A DNA stretch of 64,000 bases, from the NCBI GenBank assembly GCA_006937955.1, contig SSNP01000005.1, positions 7,024,920 to 7,088,919 on the forward strand, written 5' to 3'. The position numbers and the translations under genes are program-made. This DNA comes from Pachypanchax playfairii. Its lineage: Eukaryota; Chordata; Actinopteri; Cyprinodontiformes; Aplocheilidae. The stretch's first letter is position 1. Each line of letters begins with the position of its first letter. Below the pieces are notes generated by a model that did no database searches, was not told the origin of the DNA, and was given only the letters and a program-made list of their open reading frames with translations. This document shows positions 24,924 to 39,300 of this stretch, one piece after another.

Positions 24924-25161
24924 TAGGGTTGCCCAGTAAATTCTCAAAGTCTCACTCCTGCAGTATCAGTGTGTAAAATACTGATATTGCATGTGATTGC
25001 AATAAACTGGACAATAGCTGCTGCATACCAATAACATATGGGCCCAATGACCTGCATGACAATGCCCATTTTAGATGCACATGAAAGAAGAGTGAGTAAA
25101 AATAAGCATGCATTTTTAAAAATATTAGGATTACATGTTTTTCTAATATCATGCAGCTCTA
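24924..25161. mobile_element. hAT-like MITE, degenerate
   Basis: The left end reads TAGGGTTGCCCAG. The right end, reverse-complemented, reads TAGAGCTGCATGATATTAG. Both resemble the TAGGGCTGCACGATAT ends of dispersed vertebrate hAT MITEs. The interior carries GATATTGC and TGCAATAAACTGGACA, words I recall from such elements. No matching 8-bp target duplication is visible, so it is old, or its limits are slightly off. The family assignment relies on recall. Confidence 0.55.
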
Positions 25162-28100
25162 ATTGTTAGTCAAATATTAACTGTGGTCAGCTCTGATCTT
25201 CTATGCAACAACAGCACACTGAGCGGTCTGAAGGTCACCAATTAAACAGGAGTGAGTCCGTTTTTTTTTTTTCTTCATAAACATCTAAAAACGGCTCAAA
25301 CAAGTTCCTTACTTGTTACTTGATGAGATATTTTAACATTCTGCTAAACAATTAAATGGAATAAAAATTGAACTAAACAAGAGTAGAAAACATTTTTCTG
25401 TCAAGTCCTACTCCAGCTCCTGATTTTAGGATACTTCATTCACTCTGCTGTATGTTTTTGTTGTAGGATAACTGCTTCCTCATCAACATTTATCCCTTTA
25501 TTTCCTCTCCTCTTCTCATCTGTATCCTCTGACCTATGTCTTCTGCTCATGTTGTTCTCTCTCCTCCAATTACCTTCAATCACCTCACCTCCCTCAGACC
25601 ATCTGATCAGCCGGCGGCCTCTGAGTCGTGTTGCACGCTGCGCTATGTTGTCATGAAGACAGGTCAGTGGCTGGCATTTGTCGAGTCCTTGCAATCAGAC
25701 ATGATGTTCGCAGTGACCTGACCAGACCCCGTCAGATATACACAACACAGAATCCAACAAGGGGAGCTGGCCTAGTAATGAAATATCAAAATTAAATATA
25801 AGCTGAGCTCCAACTTACATTTTAGATTTGTTTTTGCTTCTGAATTGAGTTGAAATAAATGATAGTTACACAAAATTTCTGATGCAGCAAGATGACCAAT
25901 AATGGGTGCATGTTTGTGTGTTTTATAAACAAACTGTTCATGTGTGTGTGTGTGTGTGTTTCCAGCTCCATCGCTGGGACACTTGAGGAGATGCCTGATC
26001 TGAATCGCAAGCGTATGATTGGCTTGAGAGTGGGGCTCAGGTGCATCTCACTGAACTGAGAAGAATACCACAGAGATCTGGGATTCCCTGCTCTGCACAA
26101 CACACACCTCCACACATCCACATGCCAAACACCCACACTCTCACTACTGACTTAGAGGCAGAGGCAGAAACGGAAGTATACAGTGGCTGTGTATAAATCA
26201 ATTCCAGACAAAATATACACCTGAGCACACAGCAGCAAGCTATACCATTTTTTTCCTACCACCAGGAAGCACACAAGGACACACACATATAGACACACTC
26301 TAAAAAAATGAAAATGCTCCATTTCCCTTCAAGGCTGTTTTCTCTGTAATTTTAATATTAGTTCTCTGCAACAATGCAACTATAATATATTAGTAGATAC
26401 ATTTAAAATAGTTTAATAATCTTGCAAGAAATGCTTAATTTGTTCTGTATTCCTAAATATATCACTGTAAAAAATGAGAGTCATTTTGACTAAATGGAAA
26501 TAAACCCATTGAAATTGTTGTTGTTTTTTTTTTTTAAAGCTAGACTTTCCAAGACAATGTGTAATGCTTCCTCGCTAACTATGAGGTTAATGTTTGGCGG
26601 CCCAAACACTGAAACTGATTTTGTTTTACAGGCAGCGTGATCTCCACTGTTTATTCTTTGACTTCATGCTCTGCACTTTCTCTTTACAGATGAGTTTTCT
26701 TGTTTTCTACAGGCTGAGATGACTTTTTCTTGGATTTAATTAGCAAACTTGACATCAAAACAAAAAAGTTGATGAAATTTTTGACACGATCAGAAAAAAA
26801 ATACCTAGTTTGGTTTGATGTTTTAGCTATTTGTTAAGTGCATATAAAGCTTTTGTGGTTGATATTTTCTTTTTCAACTCAGAGAAAGACAAGCACACTT
26901 TATTTCATTATACATGACAAGAAATTCCAGTAGTCTTACATTTCTTTGACCCCGTAGCAGCATAAGTTTTAAACAATTACTTTAATTTCCAACCCAAAAC
27001 ACCTCGACTGTTACATGTGTTTACACCACAGTGTCTGTCCTGATATTATTATATATTTCTGGCTGGAAAGTAGACATGTAACTCTGAGTGTGTGGGGTTA
27101 GTGTAACAGGAATCATTAGAAGTCTGAGAGCGGGGCTAATTGACAGTAATGGGTTGTTGCTGTGGGAGAGGTGACTGGTGAATTGAGGGTTTACAGGATC
27201 CATGATGTTTGGCAGCTTCTCCAAAGACCACTCTGCTAAAGGGCTTCATTAACACCACTTTTCAGTCTTTCATAAAAAGAAAAGTTTGTGTTTGTTATGA
27301 TTTTCAGACACAATCAGCTGCAAAATATTTCACGCTTTTTTATGATAAATTTGCTTCAGTTCATTTTACTATTTGCATATGCTGCATATCGACACAGGGG
27401 CACTAAGCAAGCTCCTAATCCAGTCAGTCTTTATAATTGAACAGTATATTCATTAGTTATTGGGAAAAGTATCCAGCATTTTGTGCTAATGAACAAGTAT
27501 GAAATACGATTTCATCTTTTTTTTATAATTAATGTATCAGATATTTTAAAAACTGAAATTATGCATTGTTGAGAGATGAGAATATTTAATATATAAGTAA
27601 TGCTTCTTACTTTTTTCTGAGGGGTTGGTTAGGGGTTTTTTTTTCAGCAAAAGGCCACAGAAGTAGTGACTTGAACTAATGTAAATTACACCTACCAGCC
27701 CAGCACCACAGCTTCATTCCATCAACACAAATACTGGATAACTCATGCTTTGTCAAGCTGGAAATTTACGATTAATTCCACACAAACACGCACAATCCAT
27801 GAAGGCTTTTTCCCCCAGTAAGCATTATATTCATTACATTTAGTCGGGGAGTGGTTCCCCACATAATCGATTGAATTGTGGATTCAATGAACATTGCTTT
27901 CTAATTTGACTTGAGTAAGTGGGTGACAAATAGTCCAGCCAGAAATCAATGAGCGAAATTATGTATACATGGAGGGAGGAGAGATGCAGGCAGGGAAAGA
28001 GTCCAATGCAAATGACTGCACACTCTGACAAAGCAAGAAAAGTGTACACAGGCTAAGCCATGCAAACGCAATGCAAACCAAATCAGTTTCTCAACAAATC

Positions 28101-29927
28101 CTCCATTTAATCATGTGTATTCTGTATCAGCACAATCTAATAACATAAAGAATACAATCATACCCCTATATGAATTATTGATGTAAAGTATAACATTGTA
28201 ATCCGTCATCCTGCTGCGCAACACGAGATACAAAAGTATCAAACTGAAACTAAAACATAATTAAAACTACATTTCTGCCAGTGTTCACTGATTAAACAAC
28301 TACAGGAGATCAAATATGTTATTTTTCTCTCAGCAGGCTTGTGTATACACGCCAAAGTGTGATGCTAGCAGGAAGATGTTAACGCTAGCTCGTTAATATC
28401 ATATGCTATCACTTTGAGCAATCAAATCTCTAAAATCTGCTTTCAAGTAAACCTGCAGAAAAAGCATTAAATGTCACAGTCTTGATACCACAATAAATAC
28501 TGCTGAGTGGTAATATGGGTCTACAATACGACTGAGTGTGTAAAAATAACAAAAGAACACTCAAATTAAAATGATTTTATTATTTCATTACTATTGCAAC
28601 CTTCCAGGATGGAACAAGCTAAATTCTCAAAAGGTTAATGCTATGGTGAAGACACACATCAGGTCACATTAAGAATGGACTGATTATTTTAGAGTCCTGT
28701 AGTAAATAATGATCCCTTCCTCTGTTAAAAATCCATCAACATGCTAAATGTGTCTAAACTGAGCTGTTTCAGTTTTTCCTGCTATATTTGTAAAGATATG
28801 CTAATTCAAAAGGTTAATCTGGCACTAGACACCCTCCATGATGGGATGTTACAGAGAGAAGTTGAACAAGTATCACACAGAGGATGTCCAACACTGCAGA
28901 GAAAAAAAACAACCTGCTGGAATCCATGAGAGGGGCCCCCGTGTGGAGGGGTCAAATACACACATCTAAACATTGATTCAAACAGACACGGGAAATGTTT
29001 CACACAGAAATATAAATGGAGACAGGTGCAAAAACACACCAAAACTGAAAAGGGAAAACAGGAGTGAATAAATAAAGTGTGTATCTGTGTGTGTGTCCCA
29101 GCCCTCATTAAACAGCATGATCCCTACAACATCTCTATAGGGGGGAATAATCAGCTCATCATTCTTAGATTACCACCTACAACCTTAACACCACTACACA
29201 CACCCGCATCAGTGAACATCTCTGTAAGTGCACAGACACAAACGGTGCAACTATTGTCTTTAGAGGAAATCTTGCACATCTCTATCAGACATCTAACTCT
29301 CACTCTGCCAGCAACAACACTCAGCTTAAAGTGTTGATCTTTGACTAAATACATGACACATTTTGAAAAATAAAACTGGGAACTGAGTGTTTGACAGAAA
29401 AGTAGAAGAAAAGAATCCAGTTCATAGGATGTAATAAATAAATAACTTCTTTAAACCATTAGGTATTTGGTTGCCAAGTATCTCGAAAACTGCTCCTTGT
29501 ATCTAGATGCTGGAATTCATCACAAAAAGACCTCAAGTAGATCAAAAATGGCCGTCGTTGTTCTTCCAAATAATTCTCAGTGACTGAGTTGATGTGTGTC
29601 AGCACTCACCTGTCGATATGAACCCATGCTCCCCACTCTACTGCGCAAAAAAAAGATTTTTCTAAAGTTTGTCAATATCTTCATCATTAAGACAAAAACA
29701 ACTCCAGTTCATATCAGCAGATTTCTAAAATCAATATTACAGGTAGCACAATAATCACTTTTAAAAAACACACAAAAATGAATCAGAAATCCTAACAAAG
29801 CAAAACTGCTTATCTCTTTCATTTTAAACTTGTAGAAATAAATATAATCTAACAAGAAACTTTATGTTTTATAAATTTTATAAATTGACATGGCTTGTGT
29901 ACAATCATAAGGGCTCTGAAGGAGGTG
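25162..29927. other. Non-coding stretch, no gene recognised
   Basis: This stretch holds T-runs at about 25260-25272 and 26525-26536 and a (GT)n tract at 25940-25960. The block at 25440-25740 is pyrimidine-rich and less AT-rich, and is open on both strands only briefly. No domain or element was recognised. Confidence 0.55.
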
Positions 29928-29935
29928 ATAATAAC

Positions 29936-30325
29936 TAGGGATGGTCCGATTCGATCCACTGGATCGGTATCGGGTCCGATCCAGGTCAAAATGACTGGAT
30001 CGGGCATCGGATTTTTTTATTAGAACCCATCCGATCTGATCCATAAGCCCAAACTATCTTTGAGGAAAAAAAAGTCGAAGCGCGACCTGCCGTAACACAG
30101 GGGAGCTGCCCGTTACCATGGTTGCCATGTGCCTGTTTTCATCACGTGAGCAGAAGCCAGCAGAGCTGTTTAGATGTCAGTATCAAACAAATTACATCCA
30201 CGACATATTGTAAACAGTGTTTAGAGTGACAAAAAGAATCGGATCGGATCGGTATCGGCCGATCCTCAAAGCTGCAGTATCTGTATCGGTATCGGATGTG
30301 AAAAAGTGGTATCGAGCCATCCCTA
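29936..30325. mobile_element. hAT-type MITE with perfect 8-bp target duplication
   Basis: A 390-bp element begins TAGGGATGG and ends CCATCCCTA, a perfect 9-bp terminal inverted repeat. It is flanked on both sides by ATAATAAC (29928-29935 and 30326-30333), the 8-bp target duplication expected of hAT transposases. Subterminal regions on both sides are packed with ATCGG/CCGAT words (29947-30012 and 30238-30298), likely transposase-binding repeats. The interior has no transposase frame, so it would have been moved by an autonomous relative elsewhere. Confidence 0.9.
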
Positions 30326-30333
30326 ATAATAAC

Positions 30334-33300
30334 GGTCAATTGCAAAATATCTATTGAGTATGAGTGAAGTGCAGAGCACAGACCAAAGGTCCCTTTAAAT
30401 TAAATAAATAAATAATTATTTAAAAATCCCCACCAAGCTACATTCTGACACCTGCTTCAGTCTTACTGCAACCACCAGCTGACTGATGAGTTTCTTTTCA
30501 GATGCTGTTAAACTGCTAAATTCATTATTTACATCACAGTAAATAACAGTTTTTTTTATTAATCATCTAATGTAACCTTTGTTAGACAACATAAAGAGAC
30601 AATACTTATAATTTCATTACACAATGGCTGCCCAATGATAATTAAAGCAAGTCCTAAATCCTGAAAAATTATCCCCGGCCATCCGAGTGCTGAGGAAATG
30701 TTGCAAATCCTACTCAGCATTATCACCCACAACAACATTAACACCATGACAAATTACAGATTAATTACTTCTCTTGTTGCTCGCTTTATTCCTAATGTTG
30801 CATATAAACTGGTGCTTGTATGGTGTGTGTGGCAGCACCTGTGTGGGTGTATTTGTGTATCCCTGAGGCAGAATACTGCAGAACCTCCTTCTCTCTCTAA
30901 AACTTTGAGTTCTATGTTTGTCATTCCTTTTCCTTTCTTCCTCTCTCTTTGCTTCATTTCTTCTGTTAATGCCAGTCATTCAGTCAGTCATGATTACTGC
31001 TCCTCACTCTGAAGCAGCTGCCTGTGATCTTTACCCTCTCAGGATGGCAGAACAGTGTCTGTCACTTCCAAGGAAGCAACACAAAAAGACAGGAAGAACA
31101 AGGCAGCTATCTGCTTCACAGCTTGCGGAGAGCCACACTGCCACCAGCAGTGGTCTAAAGGCCCTAGTAATGAGCACCATTCAATTCCCCTAGCCAAGGG
31201 AAGTGAGCACAGAGGCTGGAAGGGTCAGAGTATTATAGGCTAGAGAGATAAAAAGTAGTGAGTGGAAAGAGTGGACATAATGAGAATAAGAGGGTATGAA
31301 AGAGCTCCGTTAGGCTCGTAGCCCAATTCACTTCGGAAAATGGTGGTTTATTTCCCTGTTCAGCTGTTGAACACATTTCAAAAAGCCTTCTGGGAGCCTT
31401 GATCACAGTCCGAACCACCAATGAGTCCCACTGCCCAAGCTAGAAACATTCTGGCCAGCTGTGACCACTATCCCATGGAGGCTAAAGCTCCTACGGTCCA
31501 AGTCAAATGGAGAGGCAGCAGGGCAAAGAAACAGAGCTGTCACCCTCCCCGGATACAAATACACAAAGAAGAAGACAAGCGTGACTACACATCCACACAT
31601 AAATCTAATGCTGCACCAAACTAAAGCTAGGTCAAGCAACAGACTACAGACTAGGGCTCGGCAGCAAACTCTCAGCTCTGTAAATGCATCAACAATCTAA
31701 GAGCTCAAGCCAGGTCAGCCAGTAAGAGGACCAGCTATCCAGTGGAAGCTGAAGTCAATGGGTTTAGCTGTAAGAAGGTTAAGTGAGGAGCTGCAGAGTG
31801 CTGAAAATGACAAGGAGAGAAGAGTAAGAGCACGAAGGAGGGAAGGATTAGTTATTTATTCCTAAAGCAGACATGAAAACAGAATGCTTCAGCATCTGAA
31901 ACATTTTACTTCTCCCCAAAAAAAGAGAAATTGTGAAAACTGGAAGATACTCAGAGGCTGGTTTAATGGTGTAAGTGTTTTGCAAGTGAACGGATGCACT
32001 TATGTTATAAACACTGCATAAAAGCTCAACTAATGGAGTGCTGCAAGATTTTGAAAAAGAAAAGGGGATAAAAAGAGGAAAATTGTAAAAGATGGATTTC
32101 TGCCCATCAATTATTAAATGTTGTGGAAGTTGCATTTAGATAGTTGCAGATAGATCACAGGGGACCTAATTAATTACACAAATCTTATAGTTTTCCTCTC
32201 AAGTGAGGGTAATGTTGCTGTTATAATATAATCCAAATAAAAAGTGTTTTCATGGCCTGGAGAAATAACAGAAACAGCAGCAGAGTAGCTCAAACAATGT
32301 GACAAAATAACATCCACTAATTAAAAAGTTTGGTGCTGCTGTGACAATAAACATAACAGAGCAAAGATTGCTGCTAAACTTAAGCTAACACAAGGTTTTC
32401 TCTTGCTGCGTTTTCACCGAGATGAACATAATGACAATAATTCATTAATGTACAAGCAGGCTGTTGGGAAACACTGTAATCAATTTGACACTTTTAGTAA
32501 CATTTTTAGCGGTAGCACCTCAACTATGACAGCAGATGCAAAATCAGAGACAGCAAGTGGAAGCAGGATTTTGAGTGACCTTGTATGAAGTTGAATAAAA
32601 TCCCATCTAGAAATCTATCTGAGAAAAAAAAAAAAAGGTTTTCTACCACCTTCAAAGCTCTCTGTTCAAAATACACACAAGTAACACACATTTTGGCACA
32701 GAATAGTAACGAACCTGTCTGACTATTACCCCATTTCACCCCATGAGGTGCATCGTGAGCGGGTCAAGGGTTTAAATGAGGATGAGCATCTACTTTCACA
32801 ATGTCTCTGGCATTTTAATGGAGCAAGAAACAAAGCAGATTCCGTTTAAAGAATGATGAAATATCGATCTGAAAGCTACAAAGACTTGGCATTTATTACA
32901 ACATTTAGTTCATGATAAAACCAAAGCTGGCCAAAAGTATCACATTTATATGATAAGAGCAAGCTAACGAACTAGTCTGTGATGGAGGTTTGAATTTTGA
33001 GAAGGAGGTTGGAGAATGAGCCCAACTTCTATGGCTCTTATTCTACATGTGCACATCTCTATATGCAATATTATGTAGCTAGATGGGATTAACTGTTGTT
33101 AAAAGGAGTAAAAACACAATTCCAAATACTTGTGTGAAAAAAAAAAAACCAAAGCACAAAGCAACAAAGGATAAATGACAATGTCCCTTGTCAGACCCTT
33201 AGTGGTGTACAAGGACTGCTTAATGCAGTCACTGGCAGCTGTTGTGGAACAGCACTCCATCTCATCTCTTCCCTCTCACTCTCCACTCCATCGCTCCTTC

Positions 33301-36300
33301 TTGCCATCATTACCACTGCCACCAGACAGCAATGATGCAGAGGAAAATTGTGATGTGGTCCCCACATCCCACATCTGCAACCAGTGAGAGTCAAACAAGC
33401 AGACTGGGAGGACGATGAGGAGTCAAAAAATAAAATTAGAAAAGAAAAAAAAAAAAAAGAAGGACAAGTCAGGGGGTTGGCTGTAAATGCAGAGTGCTGA
33501 GAGTGTGGGGGCAGGAAAGACCAGTGAGGAGAAGGAGTTGAAGGAAAGAGTCAGAAATAGGAAAGACAGAGGGTGTCTATGAGACTGATGTATAATAAAC
33601 TGCATGAATAAGCCTTCAGGGAAAGTATATTTTCTAGCTCAACACACTATCTCAAAGAATAGACCGATCGGTAGGTTAGACCTCAGACACACACATGAAT
33701 CAGTCTGAACTCTGTGTGACTCTTTACCTTATTCATATTTATGAGCATTCACACATCAGAAAACTGCACTGATAAAATTTTTGTGGAGTCTTCCGTTGTG
33801 TCAGTCTGGTTGATTAATTATTTCTGTGTTGTGTAAAGTTGCAGTAGGGGGCAATAAATATGCTTTCCTCAGTGACTTTGTCTTTGCCAAAGAAACAAAG
33901 TAAAGTAGTTTAACATATTCCAACAATACACATTCAAAGACACTGCAACAGATCTGCTGGTTCTCTGAAAATCAATCGGAAAAAAATAAAAAGAGAAATT
34001 AAAATATTTAATATATGTTCGTATTTAACCTCTTATTTAAATAATGTGAATAAAAGCAGACGGACGTGTTTTCCCTTAAAAACTCCAAACCAAATTCTTC
34101 TAGCAATTTTCTGACATATTTCTTTAGAATGAATACAACCTGATATAATTTCTTTTTTTTTTTATAAAATGTCACATTTTTTTGTCTCATTTAAAGTTAA
34201 GCTGACAAGATTGCCTGTTTCTTTTTCACTATTTTGTTTCTAATAAAATAAAAACACTGCTAAAGACTCTATACAAACGTATTCATTCACCATAAACAAG
34301 TAATTAAATTAGTTAGTTATAAATTGACTGCATTTATATGAATCGTTTCTGGTCATACTGACCACTCAAAGAGTTTTTTCCACCATGAGTCACATTTACC
34401 AATTTGCACACACTGATTTGCAGATCAGGGCTACGTTGGGTTCAGTGAATTGCAGTAGTTCAGAAGCTTGCATTACTATTATCTGACAATTACATAGTTC
34501 ATCTTCCAAAAGAAGGTGCCAAAAATATAAACTAACTCAAAGTTGAGTGAGCAGTATTTCTCCATCTAAAGAGATTTTGTCACACCTGCATGCGATTCCA
34601 TTCACTTTATTGGATCTCAGTTTTCAGTTACTTCTATTGGATTCAACTGGAAGAATGTATCTGTCTCACTAATATATTTCTTTCTGTCTCCAAAACCAAA
34701 AATTTGTTTCATCTCGGTCGCTGCACGTCTTCCTCTTTCCCCTTTCCTTGATCTTTATCTCAGCACCTCTCCCTCCATCATTCCCTCTCCCTGTGGATCA
34801 TCCATTAACTATCAGCAGGGTTTCTGAACAGTAAGAAAAATCAATGGCTCAGACGTTCCCTTTAACCACCAGTGATTTTCAGATCCAATTTAACCATGTG
34901 AGTTTTAAGAGGATTTTATTGATGACATGGGCACAGTGTGAATTAATTCATGAATTAAAGTGGGGGGGAAGGACAGAGGTTGAGTGCAATTGGACGTAGA
35001 AACCGTTTACAGCATACAGAGATGAAAAGATGGGTGAATATAAAACCAGACAGGAAGAACAGCGGCTTAAAGAGAAACTTTGTTTTAAGGAAATACAAAA
35101 ATAAGGTTAAAATTTTAAGAGGGTTCCTCTTTTTTATTTCCATCCTTCTCTGTGCCTGTTTTTTTTTGGGGGGGGAGATTATAGCACATTGTATCTGCCA
35201 GTGGAGACAGCAGCAACACGTTGCTATGACCCAAATACAGCAGTGTGCCATGATGATTGGCTAAAGGAAGGAGCTGAGTGGGGGTGTAGTGTGCAGCACA
35301 TCAGCAGCAGCTCCTTTGAAATTCAAGCATTTATATAAGTAAAAGTGGACATGTTCACTTTTATCAAGTATCTTCTACCAAGCTCCAAATATTTTCTGCA
35401 ATTCATCCATTACTCTATAGCGTCTCACTTTATTTTTAACATTCTTTTTCCCCCCCCTTTCTCCAGTCCCTGATTCTGGATTCTATTGTTTTCAATTACA
35501 ACTCTAAGTTTCCACTCAAAGCAGGAGGAATGAGAGTGAGAGTAATGAAACGAGGAGAACAAAATGTATGTGTTATCTCATAATGAAAGTGGTGGCGTCA
35601 TGTGTTACTGTGTGTCAAGCCAGAAACACGTCTAAATTTTACAGCAGCTCCAGTTTCTTGGAGTCGGTATAGTCCGTGTCTCAGCTTCCATTGTCTGTCT
35701 CCTTATTAGAAACTGAGTTTACTATTGAATTTCAATTATCTGTAATTGTATTTGGTCTCTAGAGTCAAGCCCTATGTGAACTGATGTCAATAAATATGAA
35801 GTTTTTATGGAAGGAAATGCATCCTCATCCTGCTTGTGTTTACTCTGCATGAGTATATCCCATTCTGTTATATGCCACACTCGCGTCTTTTGCTGGTGAC
35901 GGATTTCTGCTGCTTGTCTTTCATGAAATCAGACTCCTGTGAGGCATGAAACCTGAAAGGGATACTTAAATCTAGAAAATAAACAAAATTCTAAAGAATC
36001 GAAACTTGGCTTTGGAGCCTAGAATTCCCATAAAGCAATTTATCAAAACCAGATCAAATCATCATCACATCATATCTCAAGATGTAAACCTGGTTTTCTG
36101 GTTAGATATGTGTCAAAGCTAAACCGAGATATCTCTACTGAGTCATTGTCACAAATATATATGCAGTATACATTATATATATATATATAAAACTTTGCTA
36201 GCTGCAGCCTGAGGTAACGCTACAGGTTAAACTCTCACTGCATAAACTAAAGTCTGCAGATAACGTTGCCATAATGAGGCTGCAGGGAGTAAACTATTTA

Positions 36301-39300
36301 TAGAGCTCTGTTATTCTAGCATCCTTTAGCTCTCTGTCCTTCATTCTGGCTCTTTGTGTCATAAAATATATTTTAAATTTTTTAAAAAGTATGAAATCAT
36401 AAGCACCTTGAATGTGCTCCAACGTGATCACGAGGACATTTTATTGCATGTTCCTCCCCCCTTTTTCCCCAACCATTCTTCTTTGCTGTGTTTCTTTCTA
36501 CAGGGAAGCAAATGAGGCCAAATGCTCTGTTATGCAATTTAATCAGAGTGATGACGCTGGTGGCTGCAAACAGAAGGAGGAAATTCTTCAAGTCTATTTC
36601 TTGCAAAAAGCACTTGTTTTACTATGCAGATTCTACCTCAAACCCAAGAATGAATGATTTAAAACTGCATTACCTTAATTCTAGCCAAATATCACCTAAA
36701 TGTATGCAACAATCTCCATTTTAGAATAATCCCAGTAAACATAAATTAATATTGGGTTTTTGTTGCTGTTACTATTCAACATAAACAACTGATTTAGTAC
36801 AATGATGATCCAGCTCTGGATGCCTGCAGATTCATTTATTTGTACATTTATTCAATCCATTTTCACCTGAACATGTGTCCAGTCCTCATGTCTGCAAACA
36901 TTTGACTTGTGTAGTCACACAATGAGCAACATGATTGCTCAGTCACTTGGTTTAAACTGACATGAGTGGCTAAAAGGAGTGCCCAAGGTGCACAACACCA
37001 AGGCTACCCTCCTACTTCTACTGCTGCATGTTTATGTACATCTGTCTGTGTTCATCTGTCTGGACATTAACATGCAGACATTCAGTGAAGTTTAGGTCAT
37101 GAGGGCAGCTGCAGTGCATGTGGTAATACTGGACACTACCATGTGACTGACATATAAACTAGAGACTGGAAAGAAGAGCTGCTGCACAGAGAGGGCTGAT
37201 CACACAAAATACATAGAAACAGTGTGTCAGCAGGGAGCCAGTACTGAGGAAGGAAAAACATAAATAAAATAAGACTTACAAAAAAGTCCAGCGAAGTAGA
37301 AGAGGACCAGATACAAGTGGACAAGTGGACAAAACATGAGAAAAAAACAAACATACATAAATTGATCTTGAAATGTCAACTTTAGCATGGCCATTTTTTT
37401 CTATAGTCTTTCTTTGGAATAGAACAAGCTCACTTTGTCTGAGAATGGTTCAACCACATCAATAGGACTCCCAAAGCTCACATATATTTGAAAAGGCTTC
37501 AACAAAAAAGGGAGAAAAGGAAGAAGAAAAAAGATTACAGGAGAGTGCAGAAGGATGTATGCATCTTCTGTAGCTCAGAGAAAAAACAGGCTGGTAAATT
37601 TCTTTCACAAGTAAGAAGGGCTATCAGGCAAAAGCTCTCACATGAAAATACATCAAACAACCTAAAAAGCCTGAATGGTTTGCAAATGAAGCCAAATTCT
37701 GATCTTAAACTTAGAGTTAGTAGTAAAATATCCAGATTTTTATAGATTGCAGTCTCATGCATTGTTTCCTGACGTGATCAATTTATCAATCAGACTGTCC
37801 AGTGTCACTTCATGGTGTTAAAACAGTCATCCATGTCCAAAACCCCAAAATTTGTCAAATGAACACTCTAAATATTTGAAACTGATAAGACTCCAATTGT
37901 AAATTCAGATATATAATTAAATTATGTATAACAATAAAATGTGAAAGAACTTTGGAAATTTGGGGGTTGTTTTGGTTCAGACTCAGATCATTTACATTTG
38001 TGAGAGTATCCTCTAATTAATGACAAGTACAGAACGTTACCATCTAAACATTTTTACATAGTGCAATGCATAGTCATGTAATGATATTAGAATCGTCAAG
38101 TTGTAGATATTTTAAAACATTTCCATCGGCCACATTTATACCTCAAACAAACATCAGCTTTTAAACATTCTGAAGTGAGACTGCACCGAATCACAGCAGG
38201 ACAATTGTACCAGATTTTCCAGCTGCGCACCAACAGTGCAACTGTATCACATTACCTAATTTATGATGATTTGTATGCTGTGTTTGAGGGCTTGTATTTT
38301 TTCATGCTTTTGTTGTTTGTGTTATTATTGTTATGGTACTGTAGAAGGACGGGAACATCGTCTTACAAGCAGCAGAGGATCCAGAGAGCGGATTTTTGAA
38401 TGAGCAGGAAAAACACCGACGTTTATTCTGCTTCTATAGAACTGAATCTTTGCTGTTTTCTTAGTTGGCATGTGTTTGAAGTAATTTGCCTCGAGTAATA
38501 AAATTAAACCAACTGTATACATCTGCTTTGAAACAGCAGTATATTTGATGTGATTTCAGTCTTTTTTTCAGCTTTTCTCTTTAAGTGTAATATGTGTATT
38601 CTGATGGAGATATTTACTGCTTTACTGACAGATCAGCATGAAGAATCTTTCCCTGACTGAAAAATGTCTATACCTGCTCAAAATATAAACAACAACTCAA
38701 ATATTATTTATCTTTACAACCAAAATGTATGAATCATAGCTTATGTGTTTCCATCTGAAGTAGATGAGTAACACCTTGTGAAGCGCCGGCATCATAAAGT
38801 AGTATGACAACACATGAAGTACAGAAAAAAAACATGTTCTCTCTGATTCATTTCAAACTTTAAAAAAAGAATCAGCTTACAGCAGATAGCTTGTGTCTAT
38901 CTGTGGTTCCTTCTAAGCAGAAAACTAACAATTTAGCATTTTTGTAGTGCTAAGGAATTCGAAGTGGAAAACTTAGTGGAAAAGTGTTCTGTTTGAACTT
39001 AAAATGTGTTTATCTACTGATCCAACTAAGTCAGCACTGACAATGAGAAGGGAGCAGTTATGCAATACCAGCTCGAATATGAGCTCAACCAATGAACATT
39101 CTGATAGGAGACTTCTGCTTAGTAACATAATCACACTCAACACACAGGGGAGAGACAGAAACGGAGGCTGAGACGGAGAAAAAGAGCAAGTGACTAACAG
39201 ACAGCGAGAGTGAAATGATGCTCTATTGCTAAAAAAATAAATAAATAAACAACAGACAAGATGAGTAAGACTAAGTGCAAGTAGAAACAGACAAACAGAC

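Noticed and set aside
38175..38399. Frame giving a strongly hydrophobic helix followed by basic residues, like a small membrane protein
   Set aside because: It opens with GTG, not ATG, and the first internal Met lies within the helix. No splice context or known family supports it.
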